A stretch of DNA of 64,000 nucleotides from the NCBI GenBank assembly GCA_017464425.1, contig JAFUDX010000025.1:62001-126000 (forward strand). The letters are read 5' to 3'. The translations under genes and the position numbers were made by a program. Numbering within the stretch: position 1 is the stretch's first letter; every line of letters starts with the position of its first letter. The notes under the pieces were generated by a model. That model worked only from the letters and a program-made list of their open reading frames with translations. It did no database searches and had not been told where the DNA came from. Source of the DNA: Treponema sp. (GTDB taxonomy: Bacteria > Spirochaetota > Spirochaetia > Treponematales > Treponemataceae). Below, piece by piece: positions 51,841-59,537 of the stretch.

Positions 51841-52971
51841 ATGAATCAGAACAGTGCTGAGCAGAATGAATATCAGGCGAATATTTTCTCGAATCGGCTT
51901 GCGAAAAAATACAAGATGCTCCGAAAATGGGCACGCCGCGAGCGCGTCACATGCTACCGCTTGTACGACCGTGACATTCCCGAAGTGCCGCTTGCCGTTG
52001 ACATCTACGAATTTCTTCCTGACGGCATGGATTCAAAAATTGACGCTGCCCTCTTTTTGCATGCGGAAGACGAGAGAATTTCTGCAAATGACAGTAATGC
52101 CGCAAAAGAAAAAACGGCGCGAATCTTCGTGCATCTCTATTTATATGAACGCCCCTACGAAAAATCGGAGCATGATGAGCAGCTGTGGCTTACCGAAATG
52201 AAAAAAGCAGTTGCTCAGACGCTCGGAATTTCCGAAAACCAAGTGATTCAAAAACTTCGCAAAAAGCAAAAAGGCGAAAATCAATACGAAAAAATCAGCT
52301 CAGAACAGACGATCGAAGGCTATGTTCAGGAATGCGGGCAGCTTTTTAAAGTGAATTTGAGTGATTACCTCGATACAGGCCTGTTTTTTGACCATCGCCC
52401 GCTCCGCTCCCTTGTGCGCTCAGAATGCGCGGGAAAATCAGTTCTGAACCTTTTTTGCTACACGGGAAGTTTTTCAGTCTATGCCGCCGAAGGAAAGGCA
52501 CGGCGCGTTGAGTCCGTTGATTTAAGCAACACCTACCTTGACTGGGCACGCTTTAATTTCGCGCTCAACGATTTTGACCCCGACGGAAAGAATTTTTACT
52601 TTACGCGTGGAGATGTGACGGGATTTTTAAATCAAAAGCTCGCAGAAGTACCGAATGCGGAAGGCAGTAATCGCTACGACATCATCATCCTTGACCCGCC
52701 GACGTTCTCAAATTCAAAGGCAACGCGCGCTCCGCTTGACATCAACCGCGATTGGAGCGAGCTTGTCAGCAAATGCCTGAACCTCTTGAACAAAGGCGGA
52801 ACGCTCTACTTTTCCACGAATTCACACCGCCTTAAATTTGACGAAACCCTTGTTCCCAAAACAACGAATTCGGGCTCTGAAGTCTCCGTGTTTGACATGA
52901 GTGCAGAATCTCTTCCCGAAGATTTTAAGAGCACAAAAGCGCACCGATTGTGGAAAATTCAAATTGCTTAA
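51841..52971 (+). CDS. RlmK-like class I methyltransferase (23S rRNA m7G type)
   Basis: 376 residues. The C-terminal Rossmann part matches the RlmK half of RlmKL: VLNLFCYTGSFSVYAAEGKA, IIILDPPTFSNSKATRAPLD and LLNKGGTLYFSTNSHRLKFD, with the DPPTFSNSK motif. The N-terminal ~190 residues (ANIFSNRLAKKYKMLRKWAR, VTCYRLYDRDIPEVPLAVDI) match the RlmK linker/RNA-binding part. The RlmL half of the E. coli fusion is absent. Target probably a large-subunit rRNA guanine; exact site unproven. ATG 51841 with GAGG upstream; the MKICVNLWI extension is repeat-derived. Confidence 0.85.
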   Translation: MNQNSAEQNEYQANIFSNRLAKKYKMLRKWARRERVTCYRLYDRDIPEVPLAVDIYEFLPDGMDSKIDAALFLHAEDERISANDSNAAKEKTARIFVHLYLYERPYEKSEHDEQLWLTEMKKAVAQTLGISENQVIQKLRKKQKGENQYEKISSEQTIEGYVQECGQLFKVNLSDYLDTGLFFDHRPLRSLVRSECAGKSVLNLFCYTGSFSVYAAEGKARRVESVDLSNTYLDWARFNFALNDFDPDGKNFYFTRGDVTGFLNQKLAEVPNAEGSNRYDIIILDPPTFSNSKATRAPLDINRDWSELVSKCLNLLNKGGTLYFSTNSHRLKFDETLVPKTTNSGSEVSVFDMSAESLPEDFKSTKAHRLWKIQIA

Positions 52972-52982
52972 AAAGTGATTTA

Positions 52983-53013
52983 AAAACAAAAAACTCCCCG
53001 ATTTTGGGGAGTT
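52983..53013 (-). terminator. Terminator after rpmE
   Basis: Minus strand AACTCCCC/GGGGAGTT (53013-53006 with 52999-52992), 6-nt AT-rich loop, then a T-rich run interrupted by one G. It also lies between the convergent rlmK-like gene and rpmE. Confidence 0.85.
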
Positions 53014-53024
53014 CTGAAACAGAC

Positions 53025-53234
53025 TTATTTGTCTGATTTGATGCCGAAACGTTTGTTGAATCGTTCGATTCGACCTGCAGTATCGACGAGCTTCTGCTTA
53101 CCAGTGTAGAATGGGTGGCATGCAGAACAAATTTCAACATGGATGTTCTCGACCGTTGAGCGGGTCTCGATAACATTTCCGCACTGACAAGTGATTTTTG
53201 TCAGTTTGTAATCAGGGTGAATTCCCTTTTTCAT
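53025..53234 (-). CDS. rpmE: 50S ribosomal protein L31 (zinc-binding type)
   Basis: 69 residues. [20 protein letters not shown] (CxC) and [20 protein letters not shown] (CxxC) give the C+ form that holds zinc; the RIERFNKRF end is typical. AAGGAG ribosome site 8 nt from ATG. A 125-nt structured leader precedes it. It is an isolated minus-strand gene in a plus-strand region. Confidence 0.97.
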   Translation of the reverse strand: MKKGIHPDYKLTKITCQCGNVIETRSTVENIHVEICSACHPFYTGKQKLVDTAGRIERFNKRFGIKSDK

Positions 53235-53360
53235 AAAAATAACTCCTTGTACTCTTGCCCGACATTAAAGCAACCCCAGTCACCACTAGCTTGAAGCCGG
53301 AAAACGGCACCTTCTATCATTCCATCACTGTTAGGAAGCAAGTTAATGTCACAAGAATTG
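53235..53360 (-). promoter_or_regulatory. Candidate L31 (rpmE) mRNA leader
   Basis: GACATTAA at 53350-53343 (minus) pairs with TTAATGTC at 53268-53261, closing an ~90-nt domain. Inside are GCCG-loop-CGGC flanked by GAA/TTC (about 53315-53294) and CAGT/ACTG with CC/GG (about 53334-53329 with 53281-53276). The closing stem sits just 5' of the AAGGAG site. Ribosomal-protein leaders for L31 are known in other phyla; this one I do not recognise. Confidence 0.5.
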
Positions 53361-53365
53361 TTACT

Positions 53366-53395
53366 ATAATATCAAAAATGAGCAGGACAAGTCAA
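53366..53395 (-). promoter_or_regulatory. rpmE promoter
   Basis: Minus strand -35 TTGACT (53395-53390), 18-nt spacer, -10 TATTAT (53371-53366); predicted start near 53359, 9 nt before the closing stem of the leader. Confidence 0.6.
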
Positions 53396-53442
53396 TAGGG
53401 AACGCATACAAATTCTCACTTCTCACATTTCGCTGCTTCTGA

Positions 53443-53448
53443 TATAAT
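53443..53448 (+). promoter_or_regulatory. -10 box of rseP, leaderless arrangement
   Basis: TATAAT (53443-53448), 8 nt before ATG 53457. The -35 is weak (TTCTCA at 17 nt). No ribosome site is present. Confidence 0.45.
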
Positions 53449-53456
53449 GCTCAAAA

Positions 53457-54572
53457 ATGACAATCATAATCGGAATCATCTTTCTTGGCGTTCTCGTTTT
53501 TCTCCATGAATTAGGTCATTTTCTCGCTTCTCGTGCCTGCGGCGTTACGGTCGAGGCATTTTCGATTGGCATGGGGCCTGTTTTGCTTCACAAAGAATGG
53601 CGCGGCACTGACTGGCGCATTTCGCTTCTTCCGTTTGGCGGCTACTGCGCGATGAAGGGCGAAAAAGATTTTGAAGAGGCATACAACGGAAACACAGAGA
53701 TTGCAAAAGATTCATTTTACGGCGTGCGTGCTCTGTTCCGCGCGATTATCGGATTTGCGGGGCCGTTCGCAAACTTTTTGTTCTCGTGCTTTGCGTTTTT
53801 TGTGATTGCGCTCGTGGGCTACACCTATTATTCAGCGGGAAACACAATCCAAATTGCCACCGAAGTCTATCCAGAGCTTCACTCTGCCGCAGGGGATGCG
53901 GGGCTTTTAACAGGCGACAAAATCATCAAAATCAATAGCAAAGATATTTCTGATTTTTCTGAACTGTACACCGAAGTTGCCACGCACGGAGACGAAGACA
54001 TTACGGTACTTGTTGAGAGAAACGGCGAAACGCTCACATTTACGGTTCATACGGATTTAAACAAAGACACGGGTGAAGGCAAAATCGGCGTGGTGAGCAA
54101 TCCCGATTCCGTCCAGGCGCGGGAATCCAAACGCTACGGATTTTTTGGGGCGGCCGCTCAAGGAGTAAGTCAAACCGTTCGGATGATTTACCTTTCAGTC
54201 AAAGGAATTGCAACGCTTTTTAAGGGCGTGAATGTGTCTGAAAGCGTGGCAGGCCCTGCACGGATTACAAGCATGCTGGGCGACACAGCAAAATCAGGAT
54301 TTTCGGCGGGATTCAAGAGCGGCATTGTATCCGTTTTGCAATTCATGGCTTTAATAAGTGTGTCGCTTTTCATTATGAACTTGCTTCCGATTCCGATTTT
54401 GGACGGATTTTTGGTGATAACCTCGCTCATCGAAGCACTTTTTGGCATAAAGGTTTCACCAAAAGTGCGAAATGGTGTACAATACATAGGAATTGCGCTC
54501 ATTGCCCTGCTCTTTTTTATAGCAGTCAACGGCGACTTTCATTATTTCTGGGGACTCATACATGAAAAATAG
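53457..54572 (+). CDS. rseP: Site-2 (intramembrane) metalloprotease RseP
   Basis: 371 residues. HELGHFLASRACGV holds the zinc HExxH in the first membrane helix; ISLLPFGGYCAMKGE follows; a PDZ domain spans about 125-205 (GLLTGDKIIKINSKDISDFS); LLPIPILDGFLVI (LDG) is in the third helix. Cleaves membrane-bound anti-sigma or signal peptides. In T. pallidum it follows dxr; here lon, rlmK and rpmE intervene. Confidence 0.94.
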   Translation: MTIIIGIIFLGVLVFLHELGHFLASRACGVTVEAFSIGMGPVLLHKEWRGTDWRISLLPFGGYCAMKGEKDFEEAYNGNTEIAKDSFYGVRALFRAIIGFAGPFANFLFSCFAFFVIALVGYTYYSAGNTIQIATEVYPELHSAAGDAGLLTGDKIIKINSKDISDFSELYTEVATHGDEDITVLVERNGETLTFTVHTDLNKDTGEGKIGVVSNPDSVQARESKRYGFFGAAAQGVSQTVRMIYLSVKGIATLFKGVNVSESVAGPARITSMLGDTAKSGFSAGFKSGIVSVLQFMALISVSLFIMNLLPIPILDGFLVITSLIEALFGIKVSPKVRNGVQYIGIALIALLFFIAVNGDFHYFWGLIHEK

Positions 54573-56544
54573 ATTAAAAAATTTCTCACACACGGCGCAT
54601 TTTTCTTTTAAAGGAAAAATTGTCATTTTCGTATTCTCACTGCTCACTGCTCACTTCTCATTTCTCACTGCTCAGTCGCACATTTCCACGCAGTCACACA
54701 GCGGAGCGGTCACCACTGTTTCATTCCTCGAAAACGCTGACGGCTCTGTGTTTTCAAGCGGAAACGATGGATTTTTAATCAAATGGACAGAAGACGGCAT
54801 GGGCGAGCACTATCAGATTTCTGACCTTCCGATTAAAATGATTGCCAGAAGCCCCAACGGAACTGAAATCGCCGTATACGAAACAGACGGCGCGTCTTTA
54901 AACAGGGTTTCGGTGTGGAACTGGAAAACGCTCACCCGAAAATTTGCCTTCCGATTCACTGATTCGCTTACCAGCCTTTCGTATTCGGCAAAAGGAACAT
55001 ACATTATCTGCGGAACGGCAAGCGTCAGCGGAGCTTTTTTCTTGAATTCATCAAACGGCTCAATCGCACGCAATAAAATCAAGGGAAACACAGGCGTCGT
55101 CAATTTCATTCATACATCAGATTCAGAAAAAACCGCGATTATGTACTCTCCAAAAGGAATCATTTCCTATTATGACATGATGACGGGAGACTATAAAAAA
55201 TATAATGGCGAAAATGTAATCTATAATACCGAATATGATTTGAATCAGTTCTGCATGTTCAACAACGGACGTTTTATGGCGGGAGTGCGTGACTCAAATC
55301 TGTATGTCATTCTTGCGGTTGGGGGAAATACTATTGGCTCATTTCCGGCAAAAAATCCCATTCTCATCGGGTCAAACAATGCAAAAGACTTATATTACAT
55401 TATAAACGAAAACCGCCAGTTCAAAGTCTACAAAATCGCGAACGACAGGAACAAGGCAGTCGTTGCCCCCGAATTGCAGCGAACATTTTCAGGATTAAAG
55501 TCAAATGAATCAATCGTGTGCGCCACGCTCGCAGGAAACGAAATCTACGCGGGCACAAATTTCGGAAATCTCTACAAATTTGACTATGCCCAGTCAGAGC
55601 GCGTTGATGTTCAGCAAAGTCTTACCGACAAAATGTACGATAAAATTTATGATGTTGCATCTGTCGGCGAAGATTTTTACTTTCTTACGCCCTCTTCAAT
55701 CTTTAAATCATCCTATGATTCTTCAAACATCGACAAAAAGGCAAGCAACACTGGCTTTACGAACATCATTCCGTACGGTGAAAACATTATTCTCTGGTCA
55801 AAGGAATCCAAAAAGGCTCCCGTTCTTCTTGAACTAGCAAACGGCAGAATGACGCAGCTGTTTACCCCCGAAGGTACGATTCAGGTTTTAAAACTCTACG
55901 GAAATGAGCTTATCGATGTCGAATCTAATTCTTCAGTACATATTTTTGACATTCCAACTTTAAAAAAACGGGAATTGTACAAGGGGACGAGCATTCAAGA
56001 CGCGATTTTGTACAACGAAAATGATTTATATGTCGCAAAATCAAGCGGAAGCACCCCGAATGCGCCGCTCATTTATGTCAATGTGAACACACAGGAAACT
56101 GTTCCGCTCAAAGTGAACGGAAATGTCGCCTATTCGCTCACCTACAATCCATCCGTAAGCAACGGTGAAATTTTCGGCCTTACGATTTATACAAATTCTC
56201 AGACAAAAAAACTCACTACCTCCGTTTTTGCCTACCGTCCGTCAACAAAAGCGTATCGCAATCTGCTTTCAATCTCTGATGAAGACTCAGAAGCATTCGC
56301 AAGTCTCTTTGAAAACACACTGTACACAAACATGGGAAAGAGCCAAATCCGAAGCGTAAACATCTCCACAAAGCGAGATTTATTGTACAGAAGGAGTGCT
56401 TCCATGCCGATAAAATCAGTACGGAATTCAAGCAAAATGGTCGTTTTAAACCGAGACGGCTCCATCAGCTGGTACAATCCCACGCTCAATACGGTTTTGG
56501 CAGACTGGTATCTTACAACTGACGGGAATTGGTTTGAATTTTAA
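54562..56544 (+). CDS. Exported beta-propeller (WD40-like) protein
   Basis: 660 residues, starting 11 nt before the rseP stop. Signal peptide IVIFVFSLLTAHFSFLTAQ, cleavage likely before SHIS. Repeated blades: HSGAVTTVSFLENADGSVFS with SSGNDGFLIKWTED, IAVYETDGASLNRVSVWNWK, LSYSAKGTYIICGTASVSGA, DRDGSISWYNPTLNTVLADW-like end. A periplasmic propeller is likely. T. pallidum has a comparable gene after rseP. Function unknown. Confidence 0.75.
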   Translation: MKNRLKNFSHTAHFSFKGKIVIFVFSLLTAHFSFLTAQSHISTQSHSGAVTTVSFLENADGSVFSSGNDGFLIKWTEDGMGEHYQISDLPIKMIARSPNGTEIAVYETDGASLNRVSVWNWKTLTRKFAFRFTDSLTSLSYSAKGTYIICGTASVSGAFFLNSSNGSIARNKIKGNTGVVNFIHTSDSEKTAIMYSPKGIISYYDMMTGDYKKYNGENVIYNTEYDLNQFCMFNNGRFMAGVRDSNLYVILAVGGNTIGSFPAKNPILIGSNNAKDLYYIINENRQFKVYKIANDRNKAVVAPELQRTFSGLKSNESIVCATLAGNEIYAGTNFGNLYKFDYAQSERVDVQQSLTDKMYDKIYDVASVGEDFYFLTPSSIFKSSYDSSNIDKKASNTGFTNIIPYGENIILWSKESKKAPVLLELANGRMTQLFTPEGTIQVLKLYGNELIDVESNSSVHIFDIPTLKKRELYKGTSIQDAILYNENDLYVAKSSGSTPNAPLIYVNVNTQETVPLKVNGNVAYSLTYNPSVSNGEIFGLTIYTNSQTKKLTTSVFAYRPSTKAYRNLLSISDEDSEAFASLFENTLYTNMGKSQIRSVNISTKRDLLYRRSASMPIKSVRNSSKMVVLNRDGSISWYNPTLNTVLADWYLTTDGNWFEF

Positions 56545-56569
56545 AAAATATGGGTTATAATAAGAGATA

Positions 56570-57985
56570 ATGAAGAAATTTTTTGCATTCTGCATACTTA
56601 TTTTCTCATTTGCATTGCTCTTCGCAACTCCGTGGGGCGATAATCTCTTTGTACTCGTCGAAACGGACACTGCCAAAAATATCCAGCGCGCAATCGAAAC
56701 AGACTATTCTTTTAAAGATTTTACGCGCACCAAAGAAAAAGAAAATCTGCTCATGGCGGCACTCAAAAATGCACGCGGCAATGATGTAATCGACCTGCTC
56801 CTTCACGAAGCACAGATTTCTCCCGACTCAAAAACAAAAAGCGGCGTTACGGCCTTTATGTACGCCTGCCAGTACGAGACAGATATTGAAGCAGTCAAAA
56901 ACATGCTCTCAACCGAAGCCCGCAGCGACGCAAAAAAAGCAAAACGAATTTTAACCCGCGATAAAGAAGGCTTAACCAGTTTTGATTATGCACGCAAAAA
57001 TGAGTCCATCAGTCTCGAAGTCCTTGAGCTTTTAAATATGTACGCTCAGGAGCCAGTTGCAGAAGTACAGGAAGAGATTCCAGAAGAACCTGTCGAAGAA
57101 GTGCAAGAAGTCGAAGAAACTCCAGAAGAAGAGCCACAAGAGGAAGTTGGGCTTGAAGACAGTGCAGAAATCGAAGAGGAAGAAGAAGTCGAAGAGCCTG
57201 CTGAAGTCACTCCCCCGCCGCCAGAAAAAAACGCCCTGCTTGATTTGGCGAGTCTTTCTTCCCCTGCACTCATTCCAGAAAGCATCTATCTGTATGACTA
57301 TGCCGATGACAAGCACAAAAACATTGAAATTCCCGAAAGCCTGATTGCGGCAGAACAGGCTTCCAAAAACTATATTTCAGACGCAAACAAGCGCGACTCA
57401 CAAGGAAAAACCAAGCTCATGATTGCCGCGCGAGACGGTGACATTCCCTTAATCGAAAATCTTCTCTATTCTGGTGCCGAAATCAACGCAAAAGACGAGG
57501 ATGGCTGGACCGCGCTCATGTACGCAGCCCGTTTCCAAAAAGACGCGGATGTCACAAAACTCTTGCTGTACAAAGGCGCAGACCGAGCAATCAAAAACAA
57601 ATACGGAATCACGGCCTTGCTTCTCTCAGCGGGCTATTCAGAAAATCCAGAAGTCGTTTCTACCCTTCTCGAAACATACAATCAGAATTCTGACGAAGCA
57701 CGGGAAGCATTTGCATACGGCATTTCAAATCTCAACACGCCAGAAGTTTTGCAGGCATTCATAAACAAAAAAGTTCCATTGAACATTCCGTTCAACGGCA
57801 AAACACCGCTTATGCTTGCGTGCCAGACTGGCAAAAACACAGAATTAATCGAATGGCTTCTCAAAAGCGGCGCGTCAAAATATCAGATTGACTCTGCCAC
57901 AGGCAAAACCGCGTTCGACTACGCAAAAGAAAATAAAAAATTACCTCACAATGTCACCTATTGGTCATTAAATCCAAATTCATAA
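56570..57985 (+). CDS. Exported ankyrin-repeat protein with Pro/Glu linker
   Basis: 471 residues. Signal peptide KKFFAFCILIFSFALLFATP. A first ankyrin block (about residues 45-160; LLMAALKNARGNDVIDLLLH, GVTAFMYACQYETDIEAVKN) is split by a 65-residue acidic/Pro linker (EEIPEEPVEEVQEVEE) from a second block (about 285-465; GKTKLMIAARDGDIPLIENL, GWTALMYAARFQKDADVTKL, GKTPLMLACQTGKNTELIEW). Periplasmic ankyrin proteins bind other proteins; partner unknown. It sits between the propeller protein and rsmD. Confidence 0.85.
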   Translation: MKKFFAFCILIFSFALLFATPWGDNLFVLVETDTAKNIQRAIETDYSFKDFTRTKEKENLLMAALKNARGNDVIDLLLHEAQISPDSKTKSGVTAFMYACQYETDIEAVKNMLSTEARSDAKKAKRILTRDKEGLTSFDYARKNESISLEVLELLNMYAQEPVAEVQEEIPEEPVEEVQEVEETPEEEPQEEVGLEDSAEIEEEEEVEEPAEVTPPPPEKNALLDLASLSSPALIPESIYLYDYADDKHKNIEIPESLIAAEQASKNYISDANKRDSQGKTKLMIAARDGDIPLIENLLYSGAEINAKDEDGWTALMYAARFQKDADVTKLLLYKGADRAIKNKYGITALLLSAGYSENPEVVSTLLETYNQNSDEAREAFAYGISNLNTPEVLQAFINKKVPLNIPFNGKTPLMLACQTGKNTELIEWLLKSGASKYQIDSATGKTAFDYAKENKKLPHNVTYWSLNPNS

Positions 57986-57994
57986 AGGCTAAAC

Positions 57995-58537
57995 ATGCGA
58001 ATCACTGGCGGAACATTAAAAGGAAGAGTCATAAAATGCCCAGACGGAATAATCAGGCCGGCAATGGACAGAATGAGAGAATCCGTGTTTGCGATTTTGG
58101 GTGATTTGGACGGAAAATCGTGGCTCGACCTGTTTTCTGGAAGCGGCACAATCGCCATTGAAGCAGTTTCGCGCGGCTCAAAAGAAGTCCAGCTCTGCGA
58201 AAAAGACAAAATCAAAGTCAAACAAGTGCTCGAAAATGTCTCAATCACCGAAAAAGAATTGGGCGTAAAAATCGATTGTCACTTTATGGCGGTCGAACTT
58301 TTCTTAAAGCGGTGCAAAGATACATTCGACTATATTTTTTTGGATCCCCCCTTTCCGTATAAATATAGGCTTGATTTACTCAAAACAATCGAAAAGCGCA
58401 ATCTTCTCAAAGCAGGAGGATTCGTGATGATTCACTACCCCGAAGAAGACGCGCTTCCAGAAGAAATCGGCACGCTTGTGCTCAAAGACAAACGAATATA
58501 CGGGCGTTCGATCGTCAATTTCTACGGATATCGCTGA
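57995..58537 (+). CDS. rsmD: 16S rRNA (guanine966-N2)-methyltransferase RsmD
   Basis: 180 residues. MRITGGTLKGRVIKCPDG, IRPAMDRMRESVFAILGDLD, LDLFSGSGTIAIEAVSRGSK (SAM site) and IFLDPPFPYKYRLDLLKTI (catalytic DPPF) are all family features. In many genomes rsmD is next to coaD; here it follows the ankyrin gene by 9 nt. Confidence 0.95.
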   Translation: MRITGGTLKGRVIKCPDGIIRPAMDRMRESVFAILGDLDGKSWLDLFSGSGTIAIEAVSRGSKEVQLCEKDKIKVKQVLENVSITEKELGVKIDCHFMAVELFLKRCKDTFDYIFLDPPFPYKYRLDLLKTIEKRNLLKAGGFVMIHYPEEDALPEEIGTLVLKDKRIYGRSIVNFYGYR

Positions 58538-58565
58538 TTTTTCTTTGTTATTTTTTAAATAAAAT

Positions 58566-58594
58566 TTGTATAATTTTAAAAAATCTGTTATAAT
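58566..58594 (+). promoter_or_regulatory. Promoter of solute-binding protein gene
   Basis: -35 TTGTAT (58566-58571), 17-nt spacer, -10 TATAAT (58589-58594), leader of about 45 nt with GAGGAGA before ATG 58647. Confidence 0.7.
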
Positions 58595-58646
58595 ACTCTG
58601 CGTAGAAACAAACTGAAATTTCAAAATTATAGAGGAGATTCTAATA

Positions 58647-59432
58647 ATGAAAAAAGTTTCGTTAAAAACACTGTTTTTTACTGCTCTTATGGCATTAACA
58701 ATTACAAGTGCTTGTGCAAAGCCAAACGGAATTGACCGCATCAAGCGAGCTGGCACGCTCACCGTTGGTGTAAAAGATGATGTTCCTGGCTTCGGTTACC
58801 AAAATCCAACCACAAAAGAATTTGAAGGCATTGAAATCGACATCGCGCGCGCTGTTGCCAAGCAGATTCTCGGAAGCGAGTCAAAAATCACATTCGTGCC
58901 GGTAAACGCAAAGAACCGCAGCGCATTCCTCAATCAGGATCGCGTTGATTTCGTCATTGCAACCTTTACCGTCACCGAAGAGCGCAAACAGAACTACGAT
59001 TTTTCTGACGTCTACTACACTGATTCAGTCGGTCTTATGGTCAAAAAATCATCGGGCATCACTTCGTTCAAAAATCTTGAGAACAAAAAGGTCGGTGTCA
59101 CACAAGGCTCAATGACCACAACAACAATTAAAAACGCGGCAATCAAAGAAGGCGTGTTCCTCAATGTCGTTACCTTCCCGTCAAATCAAACGCTCAAAGA
59201 TGCGCTTGACCACGGCGAAATCGATGCGTTTGCAATCGACACATCAATTCTTCATGGCTATCTTGATGATTCTGTCACCATTTTGCCAGAGCACTATGAC
59301 GAAATGATGTACGCGGTCGCAATCAAAAAGGACAACTCAGCCGTCACAAAAGTTGTCAACGATGTTATCCGAAACCTTGTCAAAACAGGCGAAATGGATA
59401 AAATCTTGGCAAAATACGGATTGAAATTCTAG
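58647..59432 (+). CDS. Amino-acid-type ABC transporter substrate-binding lipoprotein (family 3)
   Basis: 261 residues. LTITSACAKPNG suggests a spirochaetal lipobox Cys at residue 23. RIKRAGTLTVGVKDDVPGFG, GIEIDIARAVAKQILG, RSAFLNQDRVDFVIATFTVT and YTDSVGLMVKKSSG are solute-binding family 3 blocks for amino acids, with a GEMDKILAKYGL end. No permease or ATPase gene adjoins it, and a terminator follows, so its transporter must be elsewhere. Ligand unknown. Confidence 0.88.
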   Translation: MKKVSLKTLFFTALMALTITSACAKPNGIDRIKRAGTLTVGVKDDVPGFGYQNPTTKEFEGIEIDIARAVAKQILGSESKITFVPVNAKNRSAFLNQDRVDFVIATFTVTEERKQNYDFSDVYYTDSVGLMVKKSSGITSFKNLENKKVGVTQGSMTTTTIKNAAIKEGVFLNVVTFPSNQTLKDALDHGEIDAFAIDTSILHGYLDDSVTILPEHYDEMMYAVAIKKDNSAVTKVVNDVIRNLVKTGEMDKILAKYGLKF

Positions 59433-59442
59433 TTCCTATACC

Positions 59443-59471
59443 ATCGCTCCCTCTGGGGGGCGATTTTTTTT
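59443..59471 (+). terminator. Terminator after solute-binding protein gene
   Basis: ATCGCTCCC pairs with GGGGGCGAT (one G-U), TCT loop, then T8. It separates the gene from lipoprotein cassette 2. Confidence 0.85.
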
Positions 59472-59478
59472 ACAAAAC

Positions 59479-59507
59479 TTGCCAAAATGCTTTTTTTTTT
59501 GTATAGT
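59479..59507 (+). promoter_or_regulatory. Promoter of lipoprotein cassette 2 with T10 tract in the spacer
   Basis: -35 TTGCCA (59479-59484), 17-nt spacer AAATGC-T10-G (59485-59501), -10 TATAGT (59502-59507). The homopolymer occupies 59491-59500, so slippage would alter the critical spacing. A TTGGAG ribosome site precedes ATG 59538. Confidence 0.65.
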
Positions 59508-59537
59508 AATTCAAAAATCTATTTTTTGGAGAAAACA

